A stretch of 64,000 nt of DNA. Origin: Glandiceps talaboti (Eukaryota; Hemichordata; Enteropneusta; Spengelidae). The position numbers were made by a program, and so were the translations under genes. The notes beneath the pieces are model-generated. The model had not been told where the DNA came from and searched no databases. It saw nothing but the letters and a program-made list of their open reading frames with translations. Each line of letters begins with the position of its first letter. The first letter of the stretch is position 1. The DNA is taken from assembly GCF_964340395.1 (NCBI RefSeq), contig NC_135557.1, forward strand, positions 1,093,646 through 1,157,645. The letters run 5' to 3'. This document shows, one piece after another, positions 30,108-43,325 of the stretch.

Positions 30108-30207
30108 TAAACAAATACAGTTTGGTGCTGCACACCGTACATAGAAATAAGGCGACTGATAGTTGGATGGTACAAGAGAACTTGTAATGAACAATGAAAA
30201 CAATCAA

Positions 30208-32898
30208 AACTTAGATATCTGAATGTTTAGATATCTGAATGTTTATATATCTGAATGTTTAGATATGTAAATGTTTAGATATCTGAATGTTTAGATATGT
30301 AAATGTTTAGATATGTAAATGTTTAGATATCTGAATGTTTATATATCTGAATGTTTAGATATGTAAATGTTTAGATATCTGAATGTTTAGATATCTGAAT
30401 GTTTAGATATGTAAATGTTTAGATATGTAAATGTTTAGATATGTAAATGTTTAGATATCTGAATGTTTAGATATGTGAATGTTAAGATATGTGAATGTTA
30501 AGATATGTGAATGTTAAGATATCTGAATGTTTAGATATGTAAATGTTTAGATATCTGAATGTTTAGATATCTGAATGTTTAGATATGTAAATGTTTAGAT
30601 ATCTGAATGTTTAGATATCTGAATGTTTAGATATCTGAATGTTTAGATATGTAAATGTTTAGATATGTAAATGTTTAGATATCTGAATGTTTGGATATGT
30701 GAATGTTTAGATATGTAAATGTTAAGATATGTGAATGTTTAGATATGTGAATGTTTAGATATGTAAATGTTTAGATATGTAAATGTTTAGATATGTAAAT
30801 GTTTAGATATCTGAATGTTTAGATATGTAAATGTTTAGATATGTAAATGTTTAGATATGTAAATGTTTAGATATGTAAATGTTTAGATATGTAAATGTTT
30901 AGATATCTGAATGTTTAGATATGTAAATGTTTAGATATCTGAATGTTTAGATATCTGAATGTTGAGATATCTGAATGTTTAGATATCTGAATGTTTAGAT
31001 ATGTAAATGTTTAGATATGTAAATGTTTAGATATCTGAATGTTTAGATATCTGAATGTTTAGATATGTAAATGTTTAGATATCTGAATGTTTAGATATCT
31101 GAATGTTTAGATATGTAAATGTTTAGATATGTAAATGTTTAGATATGTAAATGTTTAGATATGTAAATGTTTAGATATGTAAATGTTTAGATATCTGAAT
31201 GTTTAGATATGTAAATGTTTAGATATCTGAATGTTTAGATATGTAAATGTTTAGATATGTAAATGTTTAGATATCTGAATGTTTAGATATGTAAATGTTT
31301 AGATATGTAAATGTTTAGATATGTAAATGTTTAGATATCTGAATGTTTAGATATGTAAATGTTTAGATATCTGAATGTTTAGATATGTAAATGTTTAGAT
31401 ATCTGAATGTTTAGATATCTGAATGTTTAGATATGTAAATGTTTAGATATGTAAATGTTTAGATATCTGAATGTTTAGATATCTGAATGTTTAGATATGT
31501 AAATGTTTAGATATCTGAATGTTTAGATATCTGAATGTTTAGATATGTAAATGTTTAGATATGTAAATGTTGAGATATCTGAATGTTTAGATATGTAAAT
31601 GTTTAGATATCTGAATGTTTAGATATGTAAATGTTTAGATATGTAAATGTTGAGATATCTGAATGTTTAGATATGTAAATGTTTAGATATCTGAATGTTT
31701 AGATATGTAAATGTTTAGATATCTGAATGTTTAGATATGTAAATGTTTAGATATCTGAATGTTTAGATATGTAAATGTTTAGATATGTAAATGTTTAGAT
31801 ATGTAAATGTTTAGATATGTAAATGTTTAGATATCTGAATGTTTAGATATGTAAATGTTTAGATATCTGAATGTTTAGATATCTGAATGTTTAGATATCT
31901 GAATGTTGAGATATCTGAATGTTTAGATATGTGAATGTTTAGATATGTAAATGTTTAGATATGTAAATGTTTAGATATCTGAATGTTTAGATATCTGAAT
32001 GTTTAGATATGTAAATGTTTAGATATCTGAATGTTTAGATATGTAAATGTTTAGATATGTAAATGTTTAGATATCTGAATGTTTAGATATGTAAATGTTT
32101 AGATATCTGAATGTTTAGATATGTAAATGTTTAGATATGTGAATGTTTAGATATGTAAATGTTTAGATATCTGAATGTTTAGATATGTAAATGTTGAGAT
32201 ATCTGAATGTTTAGATATCTGAATGTTTAGATATGTAAATGTTTAGATATGTAAATGTTTAGATATGTAAATGTTTAGATATGTAAATGTTTAGATATCT
32301 GAATGTTTAGATATCTGAATGTTTAGATATCTGAATGTTTAGATATCTAAATGTTTAGATATCTGAATGTTTAGATATCTGAATGTTTAGATATCTGAAT
32401 GTTTAGATATGTAAATGTTTAGATATGTGAATGTTTAGATATCTGAATGTTTAGATATGTAAATGTTTAGATATCTGAATGTTTAGATATCTGAATGTTT
32501 AGATATCTGAATGTTTAGATATGTAAATGTTTAGATATGTGAATGTTTAGATATCTGAATGTTAAGATATCTGAATGTTTAGATATGTAAATGTTTAGAT
32601 ATGTAAATGTTTAGATATGTAAATGTTTAGATATCTGAATGTTTAGATATGTAAATGTTTAGATATGTGAATGTTTAGATATCTGAATGTTTAGATATCT
32701 GAATGTTTAGATATGTAAATGTTTAGATATCTGAATGTTTAGATATCTGAATGTTTAGATATGTAAATGTTTAGATATCTGAATGTTTAGATATGTAAAT
32801 GTTTAGATATGTAAATGTTTAGATATGTAAATGTTTAGATATGTAAATGTTTAGATATGTAAATGTTTAGATATGTAAATGTTTAGATATGTAAATGT
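30208..32898. repeat. 16-bp satellite (about 168 units, intron 3)
   Basis: The unit is tttagatatctgaatg or tttagatatgtaaatg. The two forms differ at two positions that nearly always change together (c..g versus g..a). Mixed forms such as gatatgtgaatg are uncommon, and gatatctaaatg is seen near 32341. The array begins about 130 nt after the donor of exon 3. Confidence 0.97.
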
Positions 32899-33192
32899 TG
32901 GTATTATCTAAGTATGTATCAGTATATTATCTAAGTATGTATCAGTATATTATCTAAGTATGTAACAGTATATATATTATCTAAGTATGTATCAGTATAT
33001 TATCTAAGTATGTAACAGTATAGTATCTAAGTATGTATCAGTATATTATCTAAGTATGTATCAGTATATTATCTAAGTATGTATCAGTATATTATCTAAG
33101 TATGTAACAGTATATTATCTAAGTATGTATCAGTATATTATCTAAGTATGTAACAGTATATATATTATCTAAGTATGTATCAGTATATTATT
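32899..33192. repeat. 23-bp minisatellite abutting the exon 4 acceptor
   Basis: The unit is gtatgtatcagtatattatc followed by taa; some units read gtaacagt or carry an extra tata. About 12 units directly follow the 16-bp array and stop about 15 nt before exon 4 (tttatttggtttgtag). Confidence 0.93.
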
Positions 33193-33206
33193 TATTTGGT
33201 TTGTAG

Positions 33207-33285
33207 GGCTCTGTAGCAATAGCTGGTGCAGCTGTACGATGGCTTAGAGACAATTTAGGTATCATCAAAGAAGCTGCTGACATAG
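33207..33285 (+). CDS. GK: Glycerol kinase, window exon 4
   Basis: The acceptor is ttggtttgtag and the donor ATAG|gtgagg. The 79-nt exon enters in phase 0 and ends one base into a Glu codon. It encodes [20 protein letters not shown] and KEAADI, matching the helix after YALE in human-type GK ([20 protein letters not shown]). A 23-bp tandem array ends only about 15 nt before this exon, so the branch point and polypyrimidine region sit in or beside the array. Confidence 0.95.
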
Positions 33286-33311
33286 GTGAGGTATTAATTC
33301 TTAATATAATT

Positions 33312-36300
33312 ACACTATTGTGACATTCTGAGTTAGGTAGTTGTAAACACTTAGTAACACTTACATTCTGAGTTAGGTAGTTGTAAACACTTTGTAACAC
33401 TTACATTCTGAGTTAGGTAGTTGTAAACACTTTGTAACACTTACAGTCTCAGTTAGGTAGTTGTAAACACTTTGTAACACTTTCATTCTGAATTAGCTAG
33501 TGATAAACACTTTGTAACACTTACATTCTGAGTTAGGTAGTGATAAACACTTTGTAACACTTACATTCTGAGTTAGGTAGTTGTAAACACTTTGTAACAC
33601 TTACAGTCTGAGTTAGCTAGTGATAAATACTGTGTAACACTTACACTCTGAATTAGCTAGTGATAAACACTTTGTAACACTTACATTCTGAGTTAGGTAG
33701 TGATAAACACTTTGTAACACTTACATTCTGAGTTAGGTAGTGATAAACACTTTGTAACACTTACATTCTGAGTTAGGTAGTGATAAACACTTTGTAACAC
33801 TTACATTCTGAGTTAGCTAGTGATAAACACTTTGTAACACTTACAGTCTGAGTTAGCTAGTGATAAATACTGTGTAACACTTACACTCTGATTTAGCTAG
33901 TGATAAACACTTTGTAACACTTACATTCTGAGTTAGCTAGTGATAAATACTTTGTAACACTTACACTCTGAGTTAGCTAGTGATAAATACTTTGTAACAC
34001 TTACATTCTGAGTTAGGTAGTTGTAAACACTTTGTAACACTTACAGTCTGAGTTAGCTAGTGATAAATACTGTGTAACACTTACACTCTGATTTAGCTAG
34101 TGATAAACACTTTGTAACACTTACAGTCTGAGTTAGCTAGTGATAAATACTTTGTAACACTTACACTCTGAGTTAGCTAGTGATAAACACTTTGTAACAC
34201 TTACGTTGAGTTAGCTAGTGATAAATACTTTGTAACACTTACATTCTGAATTAGCTAGTGATAAACACTTTGTAACACTTACACTCTGATTTAGCTAGTG
34301 ATAAACACTTTGTAACACTTACAGTCTGAGTTAGGTAGTGATAAACACTTTGTAACACTTACAATCTGAATTAGCTAGTGATAAATACTTTGTAACACTT
34401 ACATTCTCAGTTAGCTAGTGATAAACACTTTGTAACACTTACATTCTGAGTTAGCTAGTGATAAACACTTTTTAACACTTACATTCTCAGTTAGCTAGTG
34501 ATAAACACTTTGTAACACTTACATTCTGAGTTAGCTAGTGATAAACACTTTTTAACACTTACATTCTCAGTTAGCTAGTGATAAACACTTTTTAACACTT
34601 ACGTTCTGAGTTAGCTAGTGATAAACACTTTGTAACACTTACATTCTGAGTTAGCTAGTGATAAACACTTTTTAACACTTACATTCTGAGTTAGCTAGTG
34701 ATAAACACTTTGTAACACTTACAATCTGAATTAGGTAGGGATAAGCACTTTGAAACACTTACAGTCTGAGTTAGCTAGTGATAAACACTTTGTAACACTT
34801 ACGTTCTTAGTTAGCTAGTGATAAATACTTTGTAACACTGACAGTCTTAGTTAGCTAGTGATAAATACTTTGTAACACTGACAGTCTGAGTTAGCTAGTG
34901 ATAAATACTTTGTAACACTTACAGTCTGAGTTAGCTAGTGATAAATACTTTGTAACACTTACACTCTGAATTAGCTAGTGATAAACACTTTGTAACACTT
35001 ACGTTCTTAGTTAGCTAGTGATAAATACTTTGTAACACTGACAGTCTTAGTTAGCTAGTGATAAATACTTTGTAACACTGACAGTCTGAGTTAGCTAGTG
35101 ATAAACACTTTGTAACACTTACATTCTGAGTTAGGTAGTGATAAATACTTTGTAACACTTACAGTCTGAGTTAGGTAGTGATAAACACTTTGTAACACTT
35201 ACTTTCTGAATTAGGTAGTGATAAACACTTTGTAACACTTACACTCTGAGGTAGCTAGTTATAAATACTTTGTAACACTTACACTCTGAGTTAGCTAGTG
35301 ATAAACACTTTGTAACACTTACACTCTGAGTTAGCTAGTGATAAATACTTTGTAACACTTACACTCTGATTTAGCTAGTGATAAATACTTTGTAACACTT
35401 ACACTCTGAGTTAGCTAGTGATAAACACTTTGTAACACTTACATTCTGAGTTAGCTAGTGATAAATACTTTGTAACACTTACACTCTGAGTTAGCTAGTG
35501 ATAAACACTTTGTAACACTTACATTCTGAGTTAGCTAGTGATAAACACTTTGTAACACTTACATTCTGAGTTAGCTAGTGATAAACACTTTGTAACACTT
35601 ACACTCTGAGGTAGCTAGTTATAAATACTTTGTAACACTTACACTCTGAGTTAGCTAGTGATAAACACTTTGTAACACTTACACTCTGATTTAGCTAGTG
35701 ATAAACACTTTGTAACACTTACACTCTGAGTTAGCTAGTGATAAATACTTTGTAACACTTACATTCTGAGTTAGCTAGTGATAAACACTTTGTAACACTT
35801 ACTTTCTGAGTTAGCTAGTGATAAACACTTTGTAACACTTACGTTCTGAGTTAGCTAGTGATAAACACTTTGTAACACTTACATTCTGAATTAGCTAGTT
35901 ATAAACACTTTGTAACACTTAAACTCTGAATTAGCTAGTGATAAACACTTTGTAACACTTACACTCTGAATTGGCTAGTGATAAACACTTTGTAACACTT
36001 ACATTCTGAGTTAGCTAGTGATAAATACTTTGTAACACTTACATTCTGAGTTAGCTAGTGATAAACACTTTGTAACACTTACAGTCTGAGTTAGCTAGTG
36101 ATAAACACTTTGTAACACTTACATTCTCAGTTAGGTAGTGATAAATACTTTGTAACACTTACATTCTGAGTTAGCTAGTGATAAACACTTTGTAACACTT
36201 ACAGTCTGAGTTAGCTAGTGATAAACACTTTGTAACACTTACATTCTGAGTTAGCTAGTGATAAACACTTTGTAACACTTACAGTCTGAGTTAGGTAGTG

Positions 36301-36683
36301 ATAAATACTTTGTAACACTTACATTCTGAGTTAGCTAGTGATAAACACTTTGTAACACTTACATTTTGAGTTAGGTAGTGATAAATACTTTGTAACACTT
36401 ACATTCTGAGTTAGCTAGTGATAAATACTTTGTAACACTTACACTCTGAGTTAGGTAGTGATAAATACTTTGTAACACTTACATTCTGAGTTAGGTAGTG
36501 ATAAACACTTTGTAACACTTACATTTTGAGTTAGGTAGTGATAAATACTTTGTAACACTTACACTCTGAGTTAGGTAGTGATAAATACTTTGTAACACTT
36601 ACATTCTGAGTTAGGTAGTGATAAACACTTTGTAACACTTACATTCTGAATTAGCTAGTGATAAATACTTTGTAACACTTACA
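33312..36683. repeat. 40-bp satellite (about 84 units, intron 4)
   Basis: The unit is ttctgagttagctagtgata followed by aacactttgtaacacttaca. It begins about 30 nt after the donor of exon 4; the first units read ttaggtagttgtaaacac. Variants alternate irregularly (ggtagt/gctagt, aacact/aatact, cattc/cagtc/cactc). Confidence 0.97.
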
Positions 36684-37139
36684 TGTCCATACTCTCTTTG
36701 TTTGTTTGTTAACCAGTCAGTGACACTTACATACTGACAGCTATAAACTACTAGAAAATAACTTGGGTTGGTGATCACCAAGCAAAGAATTAATTATCTG
36801 TTCTTGAGGTTCAGATTTAGATGGTATAATGATCTGGCAGACTAATTATCAAAACTTGTCATTCACAGATCAAAGTTAATCACATATTTATTTTTCTTCA
36901 TTTACACATGTAATCTCATCCACAAAGTATGTATGTTCAACTTACTCTACATGTCTATCGTATTGCTGATAATAAATCATTAAATGTGCCATTTTGCCAT
37001 AGTTATTGTGATGTAAGATTTAAGCCTCGTTTTTTTTTTTGTGTGTGTGTGTGTGTGTGTGTTTGATAACTGTTAAAAGTAGGTTTAGGCTTCACTGTAC
37101 AATCCATGAAATATCAAGTAAGAATGTAGGAATTATGGT
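36684..37139. other. Unique intronic stretch with T and GT runs
   Basis: Non-repetitive sequence apart from a T run followed by about eleven GT (37031-37062). No coding exon with homology to a known family is seen. Confidence 0.6.
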
Positions 37140-38592
37140 AAACACTAAACAAACAAACAAACAAATTATTATGGTAGTCATGTTTTACTAATGTTACACA
37201 TATCACTAAGCAAACAAACAAACAAATTATTATGGTAGTCATGTTTTACTAATGATACACATATCACTAAACAAACAAACAAACAAATTATTATGGTAGT
37301 CATGTTTTACAAATGATACACATATCACTAAACAAACAAACAAACAAATTATTATGGTAGTCATGTTTTACTAATGATACACATATCACTAAACAAACAA
37401 ACAAACAAATTATTATGGTAGTCATGTTTTACTAATGTTACACATATCACTAAACAAACAAACAAACAAGTTGTTATGGTAGTCATGTTTTACTAATGAT
37501 ATACATATCACTGAACAAACAAACAAACAAGTTATTATGGTAGTCATGTTTTACTAATGATATACACATATCACTAAACAAACAAACAAACAAATTATTA
37601 TGGTAGTCATGTTTTACTAATGATATACACATATCACTAAACAAACAAACAAACAAATTATTATGGTAGTCATGTTTTACTAATGTTACACATATCACTA
37701 AACAAACAAACAAACAAATTATTATGGTAGTCATGTTTTACTAATGTTACACATATCACTAAACAAACAAACAAACAAGTTGTTATGGTAGTCATGTTTT
37801 ACTAATGTTACACATATCACTAAACAAACAAACAAACAAGTTGTTATGGTAGTCATGTTTTACTAATGATATACACATATCATTAAACAAACAAACAAAC
37901 AAATTATTATGGAAGTCATGTTTTACTAATGTTACACATATCACTGAACAAACAAACAAACAAATGATTATGGTAGTCATGTTTTACTAATGTTACACAT
38001 ATCATTAAACAAACAAACAAACAAGTTATTATGGTAGTCATGTTTTACTAATGTTACACATATCACTAAACAAACAAACAAGTTGTTATGGTAGTCATGT
38101 TTTACTAATGTTACACATATCACTAAACAAACAAACAAACAAGTTATTATGGTAGTCATGTTTTACTAATGATACACATATCACTAAACAAACAAACAAA
38201 CAAATTATTATGGTAGTCATGTTTTACTAATGATACACATATCACTAAACAAACAAACAAACAAGTTATTATGGAAGTCATGTTTTACTAATGATATACA
38301 TATCACTAAACAAACAAACAAACAAATTATTATGGAAGTCATGTTTTACTTATGATATACACATATCTCTAAACAAACAAACAAATAAATTATTATGGAA
38401 GTCATGTTTTACTAATGATACACATATCTCTAAACAAGCAAACAAATAAATTATTATGGAAGTCATGTTTTACTAATGATACACATATCTCTAAACAATC
38501 AAACAAATAAATTATTATGGAAGTCATGTTTTACTAATGATACACATATCTCTAAACAATCAAACAAACAAATTATTATGGAAGTCATGTTT
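37140..38592. repeat. 61-bp satellite, left part (intron 4)
   Basis: The unit is a run of aaac followed by aaattattatggtagtcatg, ttttactaatgatacacata and tcact. About 24 units vary by two-base insertions (atatacacat) and AAAC copy number. Minus-strand frames of 60-83 codons are repeat artefacts. An AGTCCCC element interrupts it at 38593. Confidence 0.95.
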
Positions 38593-39593
38593 AGTCCCCG
38601 CGGACGAAGTCCGGAACGGGGATTGGGTTCCGTCTGTCCGTGCGTCCGTCCGTCCGTCCGTCCGTCCGTCCGTCCGTCCGTCCGTCCGCAGTTGTTTCTT
38701 GGAGATGCCTGGACCGCTTTTTTTCAAACTCGGTACAGGGGCAACATACTATGGCATACATATGCACGTCAATTTGTTTTATGATACAATCCAATATGGC
38801 CGCCTAGCAACCATTTTGTTTGCGAATTTTCCCTGTCTAGAGCTATAACTCAGACTTGCTTGAACAGATCTCATTCAAAGTTGGTATTAGGACAGTGTTC
38901 TATGACATACATGTGCATATTCATTGTTGTCATGATACGATCCAATATGGCCGCCTAGCAGCCATTTTGTTTGTGAATTTTCATGTCCAAAGCCATAACT
39001 CAGACATGCTTGAACAGATCTCATTCAAAGTTGGTATTAGGACAGTGTTCTATGACATACATGTGTATATCCATTTTCGTCGTGATACGATCCAATATGG
39101 CTGCCTGCCAGCCATTTTGTTTGTGAATTTTCCATGTCCAAAGCCATAACTCAGACATGCTTAAACAGATCTCATTCAAAGTTGGTATTAGGACAGTGTT
39201 TTATGACATACATGTGCATATCCATTTTCGTTGTGATACGATCCAATATGGCTGCCTGGCAGCCATTTTGTTTGCGAATTTTCATGTCCAAAGCCATAAC
39301 TCAGACATGCTTGAACAGATCTCATTTAAAGTTGGTATTAGGACAGTGTTCTATGACATACATGTGTATATCCATTATCGTCGTGATACGATCCAATATG
39401 GCTGCCTGGCAGCCATTTTGTTTGTGAATTTTCCATGTCCAAAGCCATAACTCAGACTCCATTTTCATCGTGATATGATCCCCCATACCCAACCAATCCT
39501 TTATTGTTGTAGGCATATTCCATGTCCAATAAGCACACACAACATATCTAAGTCTGTTTATTTTAGGTTCACAAATGTTGTTGCGTGATCACA

Positions 39594-39643
<50 letters not shown>

Positions 39644-39965
39644 CTTTATTTATACTGGATAGTTCTTTAAGCATATAAACACTTGTCTCCCAAGAAGTCC
39701 AGTGAGGGCCATCCCTCATGGGTTCAGTGTTAATGCAGGAGGAAACCGGAGTACCCGGGGAAAACCTGCGTTGTTCGGTAGAGTCAAACTGAACGACACT
39801 CTTCTTACTTACAGCGTGGTAAATTTAATCAAACCCTGAATGGGGTTCGAACCCCGACCGCAGTGGTAAGAGGCAAGTGGTTTAACCACTCGGCCACCGA
39901 CAACCCTAGTTGTGATAATTCCTTAAAACCCAATTATAGCGGGGACTATGTCATTCTCAATGACT
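38593..39965 (+). mobile_element. AGTCCCCGC repeat element, fullest copy
   Basis: It lies inside the 61-bp satellite, which resumes right after it. Order: agtccccgcggacgaagtcc; gggttccgtctg; (CCGT)n at about 38633-38690; tttcttggagatgcctggac; then four copies of a ~150-bp repeat (gtgttctatgacat at about 38897, 39047, 39198 and 39348); a linker ttgttgcgtgatcacag; a minus-strand SINE; then aacccaattatagcggggac and tcattctcaatgact. Near-terminal agtccccgc and gcggggact are inverted. The plus-strand frames of about 97 codons are translations of the internal repeat. Family unknown to me. Confidence 0.78.
39596..39906 (-). mobile_element. tRNA-derived SINE (reverse orientation) with ATT-type tail
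   Basis: On the minus strand it reads gggttgtcggtggccgagtg at the 5' end with an A box-like tggccgagtgg, then a B box ggttcgaacc within ggggttcgaacccc (39842-39855), then a non-tRNA body containing ttccccgggtactccggttt, and a 3' tail of ATT repeats (plus-strand AAT run at 39595-39642). The two boxes are an internal RNA polymerase III promoter of the tRNA type. It is inserted in the AGTCCCC element. It is a retroposon, not a functional tRNA gene. Confidence 0.88.
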
Positions 39966-40805
39966 TGTTTACTAATGTTACACATGTCACTGAACAAACA
40001 AACAAACAAACAAGTTATTATGGAAGTCATGTTTTACTAATGTTACACATATCACTAAACAAACAAACAAACAAGTTATTATGGAAGTCATGTTTTACTA
40101 ATGATACATTTATCACTAAACAAACAAACAAACAAGTTATTATGGAAGTCATGTTTTACTAATGATACATATATCACTGAACAAACAAACAAAGAAGTTA
40201 TTATGGATGTTATGTTTTCCTAATGTTACACATATCACTAAACAAACAAACAAACAAACAAATGATTATGGAAGTCATGTTTTACTAATGTTACACATAT
40301 CACTAAACAAACAAACAAACAAGTTATTATGGAAGTCATGTTTTACTAATGATACATTTATCACTGAACAAACAAACAAACAAGTTATTATGGAAGTCAT
40401 GTTTTACTAATGATACATATATCACTGAACAAACAAACAAAGAAGTTATTATGGATGTTATGTTTTCCTAATGTTACACATATCACTAAACAAACAAACA
40501 AACAAACAAATGATTATGGAAGTCATGTTTTACTAATGTTACACATATCACTAAACAAACAAACAAACAAGTTATTATGGAAGTCATGTTTTACTAATGA
40601 TACATTTATCACTGAACAAACAAACAAACAAGTTATTATGGATGTCATGTTTTCCTAATGTTACACATATCACTAAACAAACAAACAAAGAAGTTATTAT
40701 GGATGTCATGTTTTCCTAATGTTACACATATCACTAAACAAACAATCAAAGAAGTTATTATGGAAGTCATGTTTTACTAATGATATACGTATATTACTAA
40801 ACAAA
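39966..40805. repeat. 61-bp satellite, right part
   Basis: Same family as 37140-38592. About 14 units, with a duplicated block near 40162-40410 and 40410-40658 (gaagttattatggatgttat recurs 248 bp apart). The plus-strand frames of 82-99 codons are repeat artefacts. Confidence 0.94.
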
Positions 40806-42065
40806 TGTCAGATGTCAGTCAGGATTTAGGCCAGGTTACTCCATGGCAACAGCCCTTACACATGTTACAGATATTCTATTTAATAATATTGATCGTAAAC
40901 AACTCACTGGTGCAATATTTCTAGATCTGAAGAAAGCATTCGATACAGTCAATCATGGACTGCTGCTTCAGAAACTACATCAATTTGGTATACAAGACAG
41001 TGCATTGGCATGGTTCCGTGCCTATCTAACAGTCCGTACACAAGTTGTAGAGTTAAATTCCACATTATCAGAAAGCATGGGCATTTCTTGTGGGGTACCC
41101 CAAGGTTCAATCCTGGGACCTTTATTTTTCACTCTTTATATCAATGACTTGCCGGAAACAGTTATAAAGAAATTATGTACGCAGATGACACAGCTATTTT
41201 CTATTCAGGCAAATCAGTTGCCAATATTGAAGTGACACTCACAGAGGAAATAATGCATGTCAAAGCCTTGCTTGACTCAAACAAGTTAACACTGAATAAA
41301 GTAAAACCAAGACCATGCTTTTCGGTACTTCACAAAGACTAAAATTAAGTTCAGTTTTGCAAATTCGAATACAGGGAGACCTAGTAGAGCCAGTATTTGA
41401 TTTCCAATACTTAGGGGTTTGGCAGGATTCAAAATTGAAATTTTCAACACATATTTCCAAAATTTCTGCTAAAATTTCTCTAAAACTTGGTCAACTGTCG
41501 AGAATCAAACACTTTTTGCCGATGGGACTTAGGAAGATGATGTTCGATACCTTAGTCCTTCCCCATTTCAATTATGCTGTGAATGTATGGTGTAATACGA
41601 ATCAAAAATATTTGAAGACACTTGAGTTCCTCCATAAACGAGCTGGTCGACTGTTCCTCGAAGTTTCCCATGATACTAGTACGGATTGGGTATATGAAAA
41701 CTTGGGTTGGGTCAGCCCTCAAATGAGATGGTAACGCCAACTGGCAACACTTGTCTACAAATCCGTAACAGGCAATGCACCTAGTTACCTCACTGAAATG
41801 TTCAATCTTTCCTACCAAATTCATCTTCATAACACAAGACAGGCCAGTAAAGGTAACATATACATCCCTACAGTTAAAACGGAATATGGGAAACGGGCAT
41901 TTCACTATAGTGGTGCTGTTCTATGGAACAATCTACCCCTATCCATAAGATCAGCTCCGAACTCATCGATATTTAAAAGACATCTTAAGAATGTAGTCTG
42001 GTAATGTGGATGGATATCTTTTAAAGTACACTGTGCATCTGTAACTTTTTGTCCTGGTTTGTCCC
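40806..42065 (+). pseudogene. Non-LTR retrotransposon RT fragment, CR1/Jockey-like, frameshifted
   Basis: The first frame reads CQSGFRPGYSMATALTHVTD, then FLDLKKAFDTVNH and CGVPQGSILGPLFF, RT motifs of non-LTR elements. Just after LPETVIKK the frame is lost: the YADDTAIF catalytic motif at about 41178-41200 is readable only one base away. The C-terminal part continues in other frames (YLGVWQDSKLKF, FGKRAF-like YGKRAFHYSGAVLWNNLP) to a stop at 42002-42004, with a further in-frame stop near 41732. The N-terminal half and the endonuclease are missing. It is an old, dead copy lying between the 61-bp satellite and an AGTCCCC fragment. Confidence 0.88.
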
Positions 42066-42077
42066 TTTGTTCAGTCC

Positions 42078-42788
42078 CAGTGTTCTATGACATACATGTG
42101 TATATCCATTTTCGTCGTGATACGATCCAATATGGCTGCCTGGCAGCCATTTTGTTTCCAAATTTTCCACGTCCAAAGCCATAACTCAGACGTGCTTGAA
42201 CAGATCTCATTCAAGGTTGGTATTAGGACAGTGTTCTATGGCATATATGTGCATATCCATTTTCGTCATGATAAGATCCAATATGGCTGCCTGGCAGCCA
42301 TTTTGTTTGTGAATTTTCCATGTCCAAAGCCATAACTCAGACATGCTTGAACAGATCTCATTCAAAGTTGGTATTAGGACAGTGTTCTATGACATACATG
42401 TGAATATCTATTTTCATCGTGATACAATCCAATATGGCTGCCTGGCAGCCATTTTGTTTTTGAGAAAATTCCATGTCCAAAGCCATAACTGGGACATGCT
42501 TCAAGAGGTCTCCCCCCCCCCCCCCCACCCATCCCATCCTTTATTGTTGAATGGTTTATTCCATCACGTCATCTTGAAGAGTAGGCATGTCCCATGTCCA
42601 AAGAGGAGACACAACATGAGTAAGCATGTTCCATGTCCAATGAGCAGACACAACATATCTAAGTCTGTTTGATTTAGGTTCACAAGTGTTGTTGGGTGAT
42701 CAGAGTAGTGATATCAAGAAAATGACAACATAAACTGCCAGTTCCTTAAAACCCAATCATAGCGGGGACTATGTCATTCTCAATGACT
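42078..42788 (+). mobile_element. AGTCCCC repeat element, 5'-truncated copy
   Basis: Starts inside the 150-bp internal repeat (cagtgttctatgacatacat), holds about two and a half internal units, a C run near 42513-42526, and the complete 3' part: gttgttgggtgatcagagta, ttccttaaaacccaatcata, gcggggact, tcaatgact. The 5' AGTCCCC end is replaced by the RT fragment. Confidence 0.78.
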
Positions 42789-43250
<462 letters not shown>

Positions 43251-43256
43251 TAAGAC

Positions 43257-43282
43257 AAATCTACCAATCATATACTCTCTTT
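43257..43282 (+). repeat. Isolated 33-bp-family unit beside exon 5 donor
   Basis: aatctaccaatcatatactc followed by tctttc, 7-8 nt after the exon 5 donor, matches the 33-bp satellite (acatctaccaatcaaatact) with few changes. It is either the seed of the array or its left end before the endonuclease fragment inserted. Confidence 0.8.
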
Positions 43283-43325
43283 CTTTTTTTTTCTTTTTTT
43301 CTTTTTTTTGATGGTTGCATAACAC

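Noticed and set aside
33312-36683. CRISPR-like array of regular 40-bp units
   Set aside because: There are no unique spacers; the whole unit repeats, in an intron of a eukaryotic gene.
38856-39450. Plus-strand 97-codon frames repeated in tandem as a protein family
   Set aside because: They are translations of the 150-bp internal repeat of the AGTCCCC element, open in more than one frame and in different copies by chance.
39842-39906. A functional tRNA gene on the minus strand
   Set aside because: A and B boxes are present, but they are followed by a SINE body and ATT tail; the cloverleaf 3' half does not close as a mature tRNA would.
38588-39970. TGTTT as a 5-bp target duplication of the AGTCCCC element
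   Set aside because: The right-hand ttgttt follows gact in three different copies, so it may belong to the element; the duplication is not proven.
41552-41905. 117-codon minus-strand frame over the RT fragment
   Set aside because: It is the antisense shadow of the plus-strand RT C-terminal region.
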